This document shows positions 56,254 through 64,000 of a DNA stretch of 64,000 bases, piece by piece (within the stretch, counting starts at the first letter, position 1; each line of letters opens with the position of its first letter). The notes under the pieces are model-generated. The model did no database searches and had not been told where the DNA came from. It saw only the letters and a program-made list of their open reading frames with translations. This DNA is from Microbacterium telephonicum (GTDB taxonomy: Bacteria > Actinomycetota > Actinomycetes > Actinomycetales > Microbacteriaceae). A program made the position numbers and the translations under genes. The DNA lies in contig NZ_RCDB01000002.1 in assembly GCF_003651225.1 (NCBI RefSeq), forward strand, positions 434,001 through 498,000. The letters are read 5' to 3'.

Positions 56254-57537
56254 ATGGCGAGTAGCGATCTGAGATTTCAGCCTGTGGTCGCGTTGGACAT
56301 GGACGGCGTCATCCGCTGCCTTCTGCGGTGGCCAGACGCCCCCGAAGCGATCGAGCTGTCGATCACGATGCACCGTGACGCGTATCCAAAGGCCTTTCAC
56401 TCGGAGGCGCCGTGGGATGAGGACGGCACGTCGACGCAGAGCGAGTACTTCTCACGGGCCGGCGTCGAGTGGGCGCGGCGGCTGGTCGAGCGGGGGGCCG
56501 ATGTCCGGTGGGCGACAACCTGGCAGCACCACGCGAACACGTATTTCAGCGGCCCGTTGGGGCTGCCGGAGCTGCCGGTCGCTGTGTCCGGCGAGGCGGG
56601 TGGGGCCCGGACTTCGGGGGTGTGGAAGGCCAGGCAGTTGGGTGCGGGGTTCCCGGGTCGACCGCTGGTGTGGGTGGATGACCAGCCGGACGACTGGTTG
56701 ATGACCGCGCGTCGTCCCGTCGATCGGGCGCTCACCCTCATCTACCGGCCCGCCAGCCCCATGACCGGGCTGCAAGAGCCTGACACGGCGGAGATCGACG
56801 AGTGGCTGAACCTGGCAAGCACAGTCGAAGGCCAGCAAGAGCTCCGTGATAGGCGACGCCGGGAGGTGCGGCGCGAACGCGCGAGGTTCATCCGTTTCAA
56901 CTGGGGGTCGCCCGAGGTGTACCGGCAGCGCAACCGGATCCGCAACGCTCTGAAGACCGAGTTCCCCGATGAGGGCTTTACTGCGGCGATCATCGCTGAT
57001 CACATCGTGCGGGGCGGCGAGTGGACGAGGCCGGCGATCGGCGACCTGCTGGAGCGGTGGCACGCGAGCAAGGAAGTCACCGTCAAGCGGGTAGTGGAGG
57101 TACTCGGCCGGCTCGACCTCCCTGAACTGCCAAATCCCCGCCGAGTGTTGCCGGAGCTGTGGGCGGCGACGCTCGGTCCGATGATCCCCCAGCACCACGC
57201 TACAAAGCTGCTGGGCATGACCGACTCGGAGCTCGAGCAGGCGGCGGACGACCTGCGGGCGCTGCGCCTGCTGACCGTCGACGAGCAGGCGTACTACCCC
57301 GGCTGGCAGATCAGCGACGGGCAGCTAGTCCCCGGCCTGCAGGACGTGCTCCGTATGCTTCGCACCGGCTCCGACGACGCGTGGCGGTGGGCGGCCTGGC
57401 TCTACGCGCAGGACGGGCGAGGAGTCCGCAGGGTCCGTCGGTTCGCCGTTGGACGAGCCGACAGCGTGCTCCAAGACGCCCGATGGGTCGCGGCCGAGTG
57501 GCGTGCCACCGCGCTCCCGGAGGACCCGGATGACTGA
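56254..57537 (+). CDS. HAD-like phosphatase ('Swiss Army Knife' RNA-repair type) with MbcA/ParS-like C-terminus
   Basis: 427 aa. HAD motifs: A-L-D-M-D-G-V-I (Asp15, Asp17), W-A-T-T-W (~86-90) followed by Q-H-H-A-N, Lys125, and V-W-V-D-D-Q-P-D-D (~139-147). This matches the HAD domain known from 'Swiss Army Knife' RNA repair proteins. A helical middle follows, and the last ~100 residues read L-L-G-M-T-D-S-E-L-E-Q-A, Y-Y-P-G-W-Q-I, G-Q-L-V-P-G-L-Q-D-V-L, D-D-A-W-R-W-A-A-W-L, the pattern of Xre-MbcA-ParS toxin-binding domains. Overlaps the next gene by 8 bases. Confidence 0.75.
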   Translation: MASSDLRFQPVVALDMDGVIRCLLRWPDAPEAIELSITMHRDAYPKAFHSEAPWDEDGTSTQSEYFSRAGVEWARRLVERGADVRWATTWQHHANTYFSGPLGLPELPVAVSGEAGGARTSGVWKARQLGAGFPGRPLVWVDDQPDDWLMTARRPVDRALTLIYRPASPMTGLQEPDTAEIDEWLNLASTVEGQQELRDRRRREVRRERARFIRFNWGSPEVYRQRNRIRNALKTEFPDEGFTAAIIADHIVRGGEWTRPAIGDLLERWHASKEVTVKRVVEVLGRLDLPELPNPRRVLPELWAATLGPMIPQHHATKLLGMTDSELEQAADDLRALRLLTVDEQAYYPGWQISDGQLVPGLQDVLRMLRTGSDDAWRWAAWLYAQDGRGVRRVRRFAVGRADSVLQDARWVAAEWRATALPEDPDD

Positions 57538-58381
57538 CGACCCGGGAACAGGGGACGTGTGGGCGGTGGACTCGCTCACGCAACGCTCCGAGCCGGGCAT
57601 GTACGTGGTGATCACTGAGTCGCGGACCGTGTACGTCGTCGACCTCGACCCGGATCGGCCTCCGACGATCACCCGTTACCCCGTCGTCTCGCTTCTCCTT
57701 CACGACACCGAGCCGATGTACGTGGTCTCGTGCACCTTCGACGTGAACACGGGGCACGGGATGATCGTCTGGTGGAAGAACGACGCTGAGAGGCCCGCCC
57801 GCCCCGGCTACATCGGCACCTGGCGACACACGACACCGGTCGTGGCCATCGCACGAATTCCCGCCGGCAGCCCTCTTCACGATCCGGAGGACCGCGGCCC
57901 GCTGCTCCGCACGCTTATGAACGCGCTACGCACCCTCCCTCCCCATCTGCCGCCCGCGGACCTCATGGCGATCATCAAGGTCCTCGCCTCACCGGTCCCG
58001 GAGCCTGACATCAACCCGAGCCACGACGACTTCGCGGACCGCGGGTGGGCGAGCGCCGTCGGACCGCTGTTCTCGGGACCGAGGTTCAGCGAGATCGTCC
58101 AGCTGACGCCCGCAGAGCTAGACGAAGCGGCCCACGGTCTCCGTGTGCTGCGGCTCCCGATGTCCTCGGGGTCGCCGGTCTACCCCGAGCTGCAACTCGT
58201 CGGACGCCTAATCGTCCCAGGACTGCGTGAGGTGCTGCAGGCACTCGCAATCCGTAGCGACGACCCGTGGGCGTGGACACGCTGGCTGCACGCGGCCGGA
58301 GCCCCCGACAGCCCCATCACGACTCTGCGCGGCGGACGAATTGGCGGCGTCGTCTGGCTAGCGAAAAACGCTCATGGGTAG
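57530..58381 (+). CDS. Protein of unknown function with MbcA/ParS-like C-terminus
   Basis: 283 aa. The first ~110 residues are strand-rich (M-Y-V-V-I-T-E-S-R-T-V-Y-V-V-D-L, H-G-M-I-V-W-W-K-N-D, G-T-W-R-H-T-T-P-V) and unrecognised. The last ~95 residues (L-T-P-A-E-L-D-E-A, V-Y-P-E-L-Q-L, I-V-P-G-L-R-E-V-L, D-D-P-W-A-W-T-R-W-L) align with the end of the preceding HAD protein. Two neighbours with one shared domain suggest they form a complex or derive from one ancestor. Confidence 0.65.
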   Translation: MTDDPGTGDVWAVDSLTQRSEPGMYVVITESRTVYVVDLDPDRPPTITRYPVVSLLLHDTEPMYVVSCTFDVNTGHGMIVWWKNDAERPARPGYIGTWRHTTPVVAIARIPAGSPLHDPEDRGPLLRTLMNALRTLPPHLPPADLMAIIKVLASPVPEPDINPSHDDFADRGWASAVGPLFSGPRFSEIVQLTPAELDEAAHGLRVLRLPMSSGSPVYPELQLVGRLIVPGLREVLQALAIRSDDPWAWTRWLHAAGAPDSPITTLRGGRIGGVVWLAKNAHG

Positions 58382-58767
58382 CGAGCCGTGTCAGGCATGC
58401 ACGCTGTTTCACGCGTGCTCCCCGTGCCGGACACCGCCGTCGCAGCGCAGGGCCTTCCCAGACGTGAACGGTATTGGTTGCTTGGTCAAGAGACGGCGAC
58501 CAGTTGTCGAACGAGTTCGAATCGCTGGATCGCAGCCTGCACCCTGCAGCGTCACACGCTCACTCCCGGCCCTAACCCCAGTCTCCTTCGGCATCGCGAA
58601 GCGCATCAACGGCGTAGGGATCCCCAACCGCTGCGAGTGCATCAGACACCAGCCGGAAGTAGTGTCCGCGTCATCGCCGCCAACGGGATCGGCACGAAGT
58701 CACCCGAGCCATCCCCGCGATCACCGGCAAGGCGCGCGCCGACCAGTAGCAATAGCGTCCCCGATCC
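58382..58767. other. Gap without recognisable gene
   Basis: 386 bases between the MbcA-like gene and a hairpin. Frames on either strand exist, but none has a ribosome binding site, known motif or sensible composition. May hold the promoter of the next unit. Confidence 0.5.
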
Positions 58768-58811
58768 CTGAGAAGGTTGGGGGTGGGAACTTCGTCGCCC
58801 CACCTTCTCAG
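58768..58811 (+). terminator. Strong hairpin before a small gene
   Basis: CTGAGAAGGT pairs with ACCTTCTCAG, and the next GGGG with CCCC after one bulged T, making a stem of about 14 pairs with a 14-16 base loop. No U-run follows. It ends 24 bases before the next ATG, so it is either a terminator of the cassette or a leader structure of the small gene. Confidence 0.65.
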
Positions 58812-58835
58812 CGCGGTTTACAGGAGGAATGGTCA

Positions 58836-59081
58836 ATGACTACACGTACTGCAACAGCTGTCATCATCAGAGCCGTCCTGCTATCGAACGAGGGCGTCAA
58901 GAGCGAAGCCCACTACGGCCCGTTCCTGCCCCACGTAGGCAGCGCTACAACTACTTTCATTGACAAGCTCGAGCGTGAACTCGAGGCATCCGGCCGGTAC
59001 CAACACTGGGACATCTCGGTCGAAAAAGTGTTCATCGCGGATGGCGAATCGGACTGCGAGCTTCGCCCCACGACACGCTAG
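58836..59081 (+). CDS. Small hypothetical protein
   Basis: 81 aa. GGAGG stands 8 bases before the ATG, the best ribosome binding site in this part. T-A-T-A-V-I-I-R-A-V-L-L-S-N-E-G-V-K, then H-Y-G-P-F-L-P-H-V-G, a helix I-D-K-L-E-R-E-L-E-A-S, and a strand H-W-D-I-S-V-E-K-V-F-I. No family recognised. Located before the HEPN protein, so an inhibitor or partner role is imaginable but not shown. Confidence 0.6.
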   Translation: MTTRTATAVIIRAVLLSNEGVKSEAHYGPFLPHVGSATTTFIDKLERELEASGRYQHWDISVEKVFIADGESDCELRPTTR

Positions 59082-59181
59082 CCATGTCTCTAGCCGCGCC
59101 CCGGCCTGTTTCCCGGCCGGCGCATCGCCATGCCGGGCGACGCATCACTGAGAATGTGGCGTGCTGAGGCAGGATAACTGC

Positions 59182-60540
59182 GTGAGTGACAAGAACGTCC
59201 TTGTATCGGGTAGCCCGAGAATCGGGTGGCTGTACGACGGCGATGAGGAGACGCCTGAAGTCGCTGTGATGCTCGAAATGACCAGCGAGCACATTCAGCT
59301 CACTATCCCCACCAAGGGTCTGTCTCTGGCGGGTGATCCTTATGGCCGTTGGTTCTCATCAGGTATGGACTTCGGCGACGACCCTGATCGCACGCGTTAT
59401 CGGTATTCGCCGCCCCTGCGGCTTCTGTTCAACGATCACCTCGGCCCGGTATCGCTCATCGGCTGTCGTCAGCAGGCCGCGTCGTTTGCATCGAACGGCG
59501 CGGGGTTTGGCCGCGTCGTTGCGGACTATGCGGTCCTTGGTGGTCGCCGATGGATCGACTTTGATCGCGTCAACGGCGTCCGATCAGAACTCCCGGGACT
59601 CGCCGCTTGGTCGGGCATTACGAGTCGAACAAGCCACGTCGAGACAGATGCGGCCAGTCGCTCCATCGAGTACACCATCACCATGCGTTCTCCAGCCCCT
59701 CAGCGGCTTGCCCGCGGGAAGAACCTCACAATGCAGCCGTCGTGGCGCTCGAGTCTTCCCACCCCGGGGACGATTGCCACCCACGATGTCATCCAGCTCG
59801 TGACGACGGCCACGCGAGCTGAAGGTTGGGAAGGACTCCTGGACCCCCACCGTGCCATACAGGACCTGCTTTCGATTTCCGCGTGGAGGCAGTTCTCCTA
59901 CTCAAAGCTCGAGGTCGGTATGTACGAGAAGCCCCTTCGGCGCGAGCGCTCAGCTGCCACCGACGACAAAGTTATGGATTGGGCGCCGGTCACTACCCAT
60001 CGAGTCCGTATCGACGAGCACCCGATATCGGACCCGCACTTCCTTTTCACCTTTGCTGACATTGGAACGGCAGGGGTCCAACGTTGGATGCAGATCCGAA
60101 AGAAATACGCGCGAGCGATGACCCCGCTGCGGGGTGTCGTAGACAGCGAAGACATGTTTGCGGAAACGCGCATTTCGTTGACCGGAGTTGCGATCGAGGC
60201 ACTGGGTTTCGCGCTCGCTCAGGAGGGGGTGCGCGGGGCCGCGCTGAACTCGCGCGGCCAGATCAGCTACAACGCTGCGATGAACGCGATACTCGCCGAC
60301 ATGCCAGTCGTTCCTCTCGCAGACACGGAGGCCTGGAAGACGCGATCTCGAGTGGCCTACATGGGGGTTAAGCACCCGGACAATCCGCAGCCGGATATCG
60401 GGACGATCGTCAATGCGTACCGCGAGAATGTCCTAGTACTGCGATATTGGTTGGCCAGTCGCCTTGGATGCAGCTCTGGGAGGTTGCAGCGCGAGTTGGA
60501 GCGCGAACCTTTCCGCTCGGAGTGGCGCCAGCGGTCGTGA
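59182..60540 (+). CDS. ApeA-like HEPN domain protein (candidate defence RNase)
   Basis: 452 aa. First ~230 residues are strand-rich, with short motifs like those of ApeA N-terminal domains (L-F-N-D-H-L-G-P-V-S-L-I-G). The C-terminal ~170 residues are helical and end in a HEPN-type element Y-M-G-V-K-H-P-D-N, with His398. The expected Arg 4-6 residues before this His is absent (Met at that place); the nearest Arg is R390, 7 residues between. ApeA proteins give abortive phage defence by RNA cleavage. GTG 59182 preceded by AGGA; GTG 59161 is possible. Confidence 0.55.
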   Translation: MSDKNVLVSGSPRIGWLYDGDEETPEVAVMLEMTSEHIQLTIPTKGLSLAGDPYGRWFSSGMDFGDDPDRTRYRYSPPLRLLFNDHLGPVSLIGCRQQAASFASNGAGFGRVVADYAVLGGRRWIDFDRVNGVRSELPGLAAWSGITSRTSHVETDAASRSIEYTITMRSPAPQRLARGKNLTMQPSWRSSLPTPGTIATHDVIQLVTTATRAEGWEGLLDPHRAIQDLLSISAWRQFSYSKLEVGMYEKPLRRERSAATDDKVMDWAPVTTHRVRIDEHPISDPHFLFTFADIGTAGVQRWMQIRKKYARAMTPLRGVVDSEDMFAETRISLTGVAIEALGFALAQEGVRGAALNSRGQISYNAAMNAILADMPVVPLADTEAWKTRSRVAYMGVKHPDNPQPDIGTIVNAYRENVLVLRYWLASRLGCSSGRLQRELEREPFRSEWRQRS

Positions 60541-60887
60541 GCGCCTAACCCGTGGGCCCTGTCCACAGCATCCACACGATACCGGCACCTTCGCGCGAAC
60601 CGATCGGTGCTTCTGCGATCCGTTTCGTCGCGTTGCTCGCTATCGAAATGGTTGCGGCCGATGGTAGTAAAACAATCACGGCGCAACCTCGACACTCGAA
60701 GCCGAACCCGCGTTATGCAACACAGTGCCGCCACACAGCACAGCGCGCTCGCGCCGATGTACCCGAACCCGACGACGCCCACGCGGTGGCGGGTCCAGAG
60801 CGCCATCGAGGGCAATCGAGCACGAGCGCTATCTCTAACCAACGCCCGGTGGGGTAGTCCAGCTCGAGACGGCACCTATCTTCACCG
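60541..60887. other. Gap without recognisable gene
   Basis: 347 bases between convergent genes. A minus-strand frame contains a hydrophobic piece with cysteine pairs (A-L-C-C-V-A-A-L-C-C) but overlaps the end of the HEPN gene and lacks support. Nothing else seen. Confidence 0.45.
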
Positions 60888-61985
60888 TCAAGGAACTCGT
60901 AGCTCACGAACCGGGTCACGCCTGCTGGCGAAGAGAGCCGGCACGAGCGCACCCAACGTCGCGACGGCGACAGTCAGGACTGCCAGCGCGGCGATGAATC
61001 CCACGCCGGGTAGGGGCGATCCGGTCACCGTGAGCGAGCCAACAGCTATAACTGTGCCGACTGCGACCCCGACGATCGCCAAGGCCCCGCTCTGAATAAG
61101 CAGAAGCGAAACGATAAGTCCACGTGTCGCGCCGAGCGCTCTCCGACGCCCATAGTCGCGGCGGTGCATCATGACGAGCCCGCCCTGCATGATCGCGATG
61201 AGTCCACCTGTGACGGAGAGAAGAGCGAGCACGAGACCACGCGAGAATGTGCTCAGTTGCCCTTCGACGAGTGCTCGCAGACGAGCGAGGTTCTCGCTTG
61301 TCTGTACCGTCACCTTCGACGGGTCATCGGCGGCAAGAACCTGGAGAACCGCCTCGGACACCGGGGCGACGAGATCGGGTCGCGTGGCTGTAATGACTAT
61401 AAGTACCACCGGTTCGGATCCATCAGGGTGCGGCTCTGGGACTACATTCAAAGGTTCGAGCGGAGCGAGGAAGTCGGGCACCTCGATACCCCCTACCACC
61501 GCGAGCTCTCGACCTGACGTAAGCGAAATGGTTCCCGATCCCTGGACCAGACCGAGCAAGTGGAGTGATTCGTCGGATGCGTATGCGACCTGCCCTGGGA
61601 GTGGCAGGACCGCTGGTACTCCGATGGCTTCGAATTGCGTGCCGTACGCGGTGCGGACAGGGACCGGAATTCCGTCGGGAACGACGGAGTTGGTGGCGTC
61701 AACGGCTGCTGAGAACGCCCCTATCCACTCGATGCCGCCCACATTCGCGGCGCGGTCAAGCACATCGGAGGTGACCCCAGAGGACTCCTCGGCGCGAATA
61801 GTGATAGACCGCGTGCCGGCCGAGTCGATGGACTGCAGTATCTCCTGTTCGGCGGCGACCGTCCGACCGGTGGTGAGAGTCACAGCAAGAATCGAACCCG
61901 CGACCATGAGGATTGTCAGCAAAGATGCGACCGGTTGTGCACGGCCAGCCCAGATCGCTTCATGGAGAACATCGACTGCCTTCAA
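60888..61985 (-). CDS. FtsX/MacB-type ABC transporter permease
   Basis: 365 aa from TTG 61985 (K-A-V-D-V-L-H-E-A follows, the family's usual beginning); GTG 62018 or TTG 62030 would overlap the ATPase gene. One membrane helix near the start (L-L-T-I-L-M-V-A-G-S-I-L-A-V-T-L), a ~190-residue extracellular domain, then three helices near the end with R-R-D-Y-G-R-R-R-A-L-G-A-T-R, the FtsX signature loop. Forms a mechanotransmission type transporter with the two next genes. Confidence 0.85.
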   Translation of the reverse strand: MKAVDVLHEAIWAGRAQPVASLLTILMVAGSILAVTLTTGRTVAAEQEILQSIDSAGTRSITIRAEESSGVTSDVLDRAANVGGIEWIGAFSAAVDATNSVVPDGIPVPVRTAYGTQFEAIGVPAVLPLPGQVAYASDESLHLLGLVQGSGTISLTSGRELAVVGGIEVPDFLAPLEPLNVVPEPHPDGSEPVVLIVITATRPDLVAPVSEAVLQVLAADDPSKVTVQTSENLARLRALVEGQLSTFSRGLVLALLSVTGGLIAIMQGGLVMMHRRDYGRRRALGATRGLIVSLLLIQSGALAIVGVAVGTVIAVGSLTVTGSPLPGVGFIAALAVLTVAVATLGALVPALFASRRDPVRELRVP

Positions 61986-61995
61986 CTTACTCAGC

Positions 61996-62673
61996 CTACA
62001 AACGGATCTCAGTGTCACATGAACGCGCAACCTCCGGCGAATGCGTCACGACGATAACCGCTGCGCCCTCATATGCGTGCTGGCGAAGGGTTTCAACCAC
62101 GAGCGATGCGGTCGCTGGATCTAGGTTGCCGGTCGGCTCATCGGCGAGAAGTACGCGTGGGCTGTTCTGAAGCGCTCTGGCCAAGGCGATGCGTTGCGCT
62201 TGGCCGCCGGAAACCTGTCCCGGTTTGCGGTGTGCGGGCACATCGACCCCAATCCGGTCCAGAAGGAGCTGTGCTCGCTGGCGCGCGCTCTTACGGGGAA
62301 CACCTGCGTAAAGCGCTGTCTCCGTGACATTCTCCAGCACGGTCCGGCTCTGATCGAGGGACGCGTCTTGGAACACGAAACCGAATGTCGACGCTCTCAG
62401 CCGTGCACGGTGAGAATCACTCAGTCCCGTGACGACTCGCCCCTCCACCATTACATCACCGGCCGTAGGCCGTAACATCAGACCCAGCAGGTACAGTAGC
62501 GTCGACTTCCCGCGGCCGGAAGGCCCCCGCAGCGCTGTCATCGACCCAGACCGGAACTGCGCCGACCAGCCCTCAACGACCGGCCTGTCGGCCTGATACC
62601 CAAACGATACGTTCCTAGCCTCCAGCAGCAAGCTCGCATCGTCCCGAGGGTGGCCGCATGACTGATCAGTCAA
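61996..62673 (-). CDS. ABC transporter ATP-binding protein (MacB/LolD type)
   Basis: 225 aa. Walker A G-P-S-G-R-G-K-S-T, Q-loop F-V-F-Q-D, signature V-S-G-G-Q-A-Q-R, Walker B L-L-A-D-E-P-T-G-N-L-D, and H-loop V-T-H-S. TTG start in a TTGA overlap with the upstream adaptor gene; fits LolD/MacB ATPases. Confidence 0.88.
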   Translation of the reverse strand: MTDQSCGHPRDDASLLLEARNVSFGYQADRPVVEGWSAQFRSGSMTALRGPSGRGKSTLLYLLGLMLRPTAGDVMVEGRVVTGLSDSHRARLRASTFGFVFQDASLDQSRTVLENVTETALYAGVPRKSARQRAQLLLDRIGVDVPAHRKPGQVSGGQAQRIALARALQNSPRVLLADEPTGNLDPATASLVVETLRQHAYEGAAVIVVTHSPEVARSCDTEIRL

Positions 62674-63758
62674 CGCACAACTCCAGTCGACGCAGGCATC
62701 CGTACAGACGTACCCCGCTCTACGCCCTCGACGACAGACATCCCACGCGCGGAGACGACGACACTGACAGGGAGTCTTGCGCCGTCCTCGCCGATAAGCA
62801 CGGTTTCACCATCGGCGTCGGTGGCGATTGCCCCTGATGGCACGACAAGACCCGCGACCGTGGGGACGGTAACAATTCTCGCTAACAAGTTCGTGATGCC
62901 AGCGACGGGAATCTTTCCGCAGGTGTCCCCGCAGATCGATGTCCCGCCCTGCCCGTCCAGCGTGACGATCGTGGTGCTCGACTGCTCGTCTCGATACTGG
63001 CTAGCTGCTATTGCCTGCCAAACCTGACCATCAGGGGCAGTGAGTTCCACAGTCGCGCCGTCGGGCATGGCGGCGGCTTGGGCGTCCGTGGCAGAAATTT
63101 CGAACGATGGCGCTGAAGGAAGCACCCTGATGGCCGCCTCACCCCCTCCGAGCGCGAGACCACGGCCGATCACCTCAGGATCCAGGCTCACCCTTACGGG
63201 CAGAGTGGGCACGAAGATGACATCGCCCAGCGCCACGGATCCCGTCTGCTCGACGCCGATTGCTTTCTGCCAGGCCCGAATCGCTGACGTCGTGCCCCAC
63301 CGCACTCTTCCGTCGATGTCTCCCGAGTAAACTCCCGTGGCGGCGAGCATCCGCTGCAGCTGGGCGACGTCCTCTCCCTGCGCCCCGTCGTCGATTGTGC
63401 GATACGAGGGTACCTCACCAGACGCAATGACCACGGGGCGCTCATTTACGTCATACAGCACCGACCCTTGGGACACCTCGTCGCCAGGGGCGATCGCGAC
63501 TCCAGTCACGATCCCCGACGCCTGATTCGTTCCCACCGCAGAGAGCTCCCAGCTGGCGGCCGCCTGGAGGGTGAGGCTCAAGCCCACTTCGCCTGGCTCC
63601 ACTCGGACCGTTGTGTACTCGGTCGCCTGGGTGGGATCGTCGGCGGGCTGCAGTACAGTGGCCGCCGCCCACGCCACCACGGCGATGACGAGGACGAGCG
63701 CCACACCGAACGCGACCTTCCACCAGCGAGTGCCGCGCTGTGGATGAAGCGCGCTCAC
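62670..63758 (-). CDS. Membrane-fusion-like protein with peptidoglycan-binding domain
   Basis: 362 aa, GTG start. One N-terminal membrane helix (~13-35), a HlyD-like lipoyl/barrel part (G-E-V-G-L-S-L-T-L, G-D-E-V-S-Q-G-S-V-L), then G-A-Q-G-E-D-V-A-Q-L-Q-R-M-L and D-G-R-V-R-W-G-T-T-S-A-I-R-A-W-Q-K, a peptidoglycan-binding type 1 domain at ~125-175. Works as the extracellular adaptor of the ABC exporter that follows. Such trios are common in actinobacterial islands and may export a peptide. Confidence 0.85.
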   Translation of the reverse strand: MSALHPQRGTRWWKVAFGVALVLVIAVVAWAAATVLQPADDPTQATEYTTVRVEPGEVGLSLTLQAAASWELSAVGTNQASGIVTGVAIAPGDEVSQGSVLYDVNERPVVIASGEVPSYRTIDDGAQGEDVAQLQRMLAATGVYSGDIDGRVRWGTTSAIRAWQKAIGVEQTGSVALGDVIFVPTLPVRVSLDPEVIGRGLALGGGEAAIRVLPSAPSFEISATDAQAAAMPDGATVELTAPDGQVWQAIAASQYRDEQSSTTIVTLDGQGGTSICGDTCGKIPVAGITNLLARIVTVPTVAGLVVPSGAIATDADGETVLIGEDGARLPVSVVVSARGMSVVEGVERGTSVRMPASTGVVR

Positions 63759-63791
63759 AGCGTGAGCGCGTTCCCTGCCGGCATGTCGGCG

Positions 63792-63995
63792 TCAGATCGC
63801 ACCGGAGCCACCCGTTCGGGTCCAAGCGGCAAGCCCTGAGGAGCGGCGTGCCGCATCATCGGACGACAAAGGCTGGGGCTTGCCGGCGCGCCGAAACGAG
63901 CGGTCTGCGTCCGCGTTCTCGGTGCGGCGAGGCCGCGACGCGATTGCGGCCCAGGTGAGGATCATCACGACAAGCACTACAACGACGACGTCCAT
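63792..63995 (-). CDS. Small single-pass membrane protein
   Basis: 67 aa, ATG at 63995, very near the window edge. N-terminal hydrophobic segment (V-V-V-V-V-L-V-V-M-I-L-T-W-A-A-I-A) then a basic, Ser/Arg-rich tail. 33 bases before the adaptor gene in the same direction. No family recognised; could be part of the export system or spurious. Confidence 0.4.
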   Translation of the reverse strand: MDVVVVVLVVMILTWAAIASRPRRTENADADRSFRRAGKPQPLSSDDAARRSSGLAAWTRTGGSGAI

Positions 63996-64000
63996 GGCCA

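Larger units (their letters stand above)
48403..64000. mobile_element. Integrated element in comM (left boundary seen, right end outside window)
   Basis: The left boundary is inferred from where comM stops matching. Inside: a four-gene recombinase operon at the edge reading inward, regulator, then cargo genes. Base composition is visibly lower in GC than the backbone. No second half of comM and no copy of the junction sequence was found up to 64000, so the element is at least 15.6 kb. Confidence 0.75.

Noticed and set aside
58388..58771. Frame of 127 codons in the gap after the MbcA-like gene
   Set aside because: No ribosome binding site, no motif, and low-complexity composition; it also runs into the hairpin.
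60357..60875. Minus-strand frame with a hydrophobic Cys-rich piece after the HEPN gene
   Set aside because: It overlaps the HEPN gene end, has no ribosome binding site, and most of its length is Arg-rich shadow sequence.
63900..64000. Right end of the element inside the window
   Set aside because: No copy of the comM junction sequence and no comM N-terminal coding sequence is present up to the window edge.

Overview
The window is high-GC actinobacterial DNA that looks like Microbacterium or a close relative in Microbacteriaceae. This rests on the actinobacterial gene set (GlgE pathway, group II truncated haemoglobin, MocR/YczE pair, DUF2017, ClpS, oligoribonuclease), on the gene order rpsB-tsf-pyrH-frr-cdsA, and on many apparently leaderless genes whose -10 box (TANNNT) sits 6-9 nt before the start codon. 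No taxonomic marker was compared with a database, so the genus is an inference.

Bases 1-48402 are chromosomal backbone. From the left: the end of an ABC exporter; mscS, glbO and a flavin dehydrogenase in overlapping order; a decayed corA; two acyl-CoA thioesterases; ettA; an ssb; a divergent MocR regulator/YczE pair around a perfect palindrome; two tRNA genes (Arg, His) flanking orn; a metallopeptidase-clpS-DUF2017 run; dinB; the gatCAB amidotransferase operon; fadD; ligA; mnmA and a cysteine desulfurase (tRNA thiolation); glgX-glgE-glgB (alpha-glucan metabolism); a thioredoxin/TPR protein; an AI-2E family transporter; cdsA-frr-pyrH-tsf-rpsB; an M23-like ORF that runs antisense through a DUF3060 lipoprotein gene; then xerC, dprA and the C-terminal part of comM (yifB).

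At about 48403 the comM reading frame stops matching its family at the L-A-T-N-P-C-P-C-G segment, and the sequence becomes visibly richer in A/T. From there to the right edge is an integrated mobile element. It opens with four translationally coupled or closely spaced genes resembling an expanded Tn554-type module: tyrosine recombinase, catalytically degenerate recombinase-like protein, large tyrosine recombinase, small TnpC/DUF6262-like protein. The cargo follows: an XRE regulator beside a decayed paralogue; a tightly packed cassette with a metallophosphoesterase, a HAD/'Swiss Army Knife'-type phosphatase with an MbcA/ParS-like C-terminus, and a second protein with the same C-terminal domain; a small protein behind a strong RNA hairpin; an ApeA-like HEPN protein; and an exporter (membrane-fusion/peptidoglycan-binding protein, ATPase, FtsX-type permease) with a small membrane protein at the edge. 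The far end of the element and the other half of comM are not in the window.

The most interesting parts are the comM-inserted element, the phosphatase/MbcA-like cassette (possibly nucleic-acid end processing or conflict) and the HEPN protein. Secondary points are the leaderless promoters, a shared divergent -10, an intergenic GTGTGACA/TGTCACAC repeat field and an in-frame (ATGACG)n start region.
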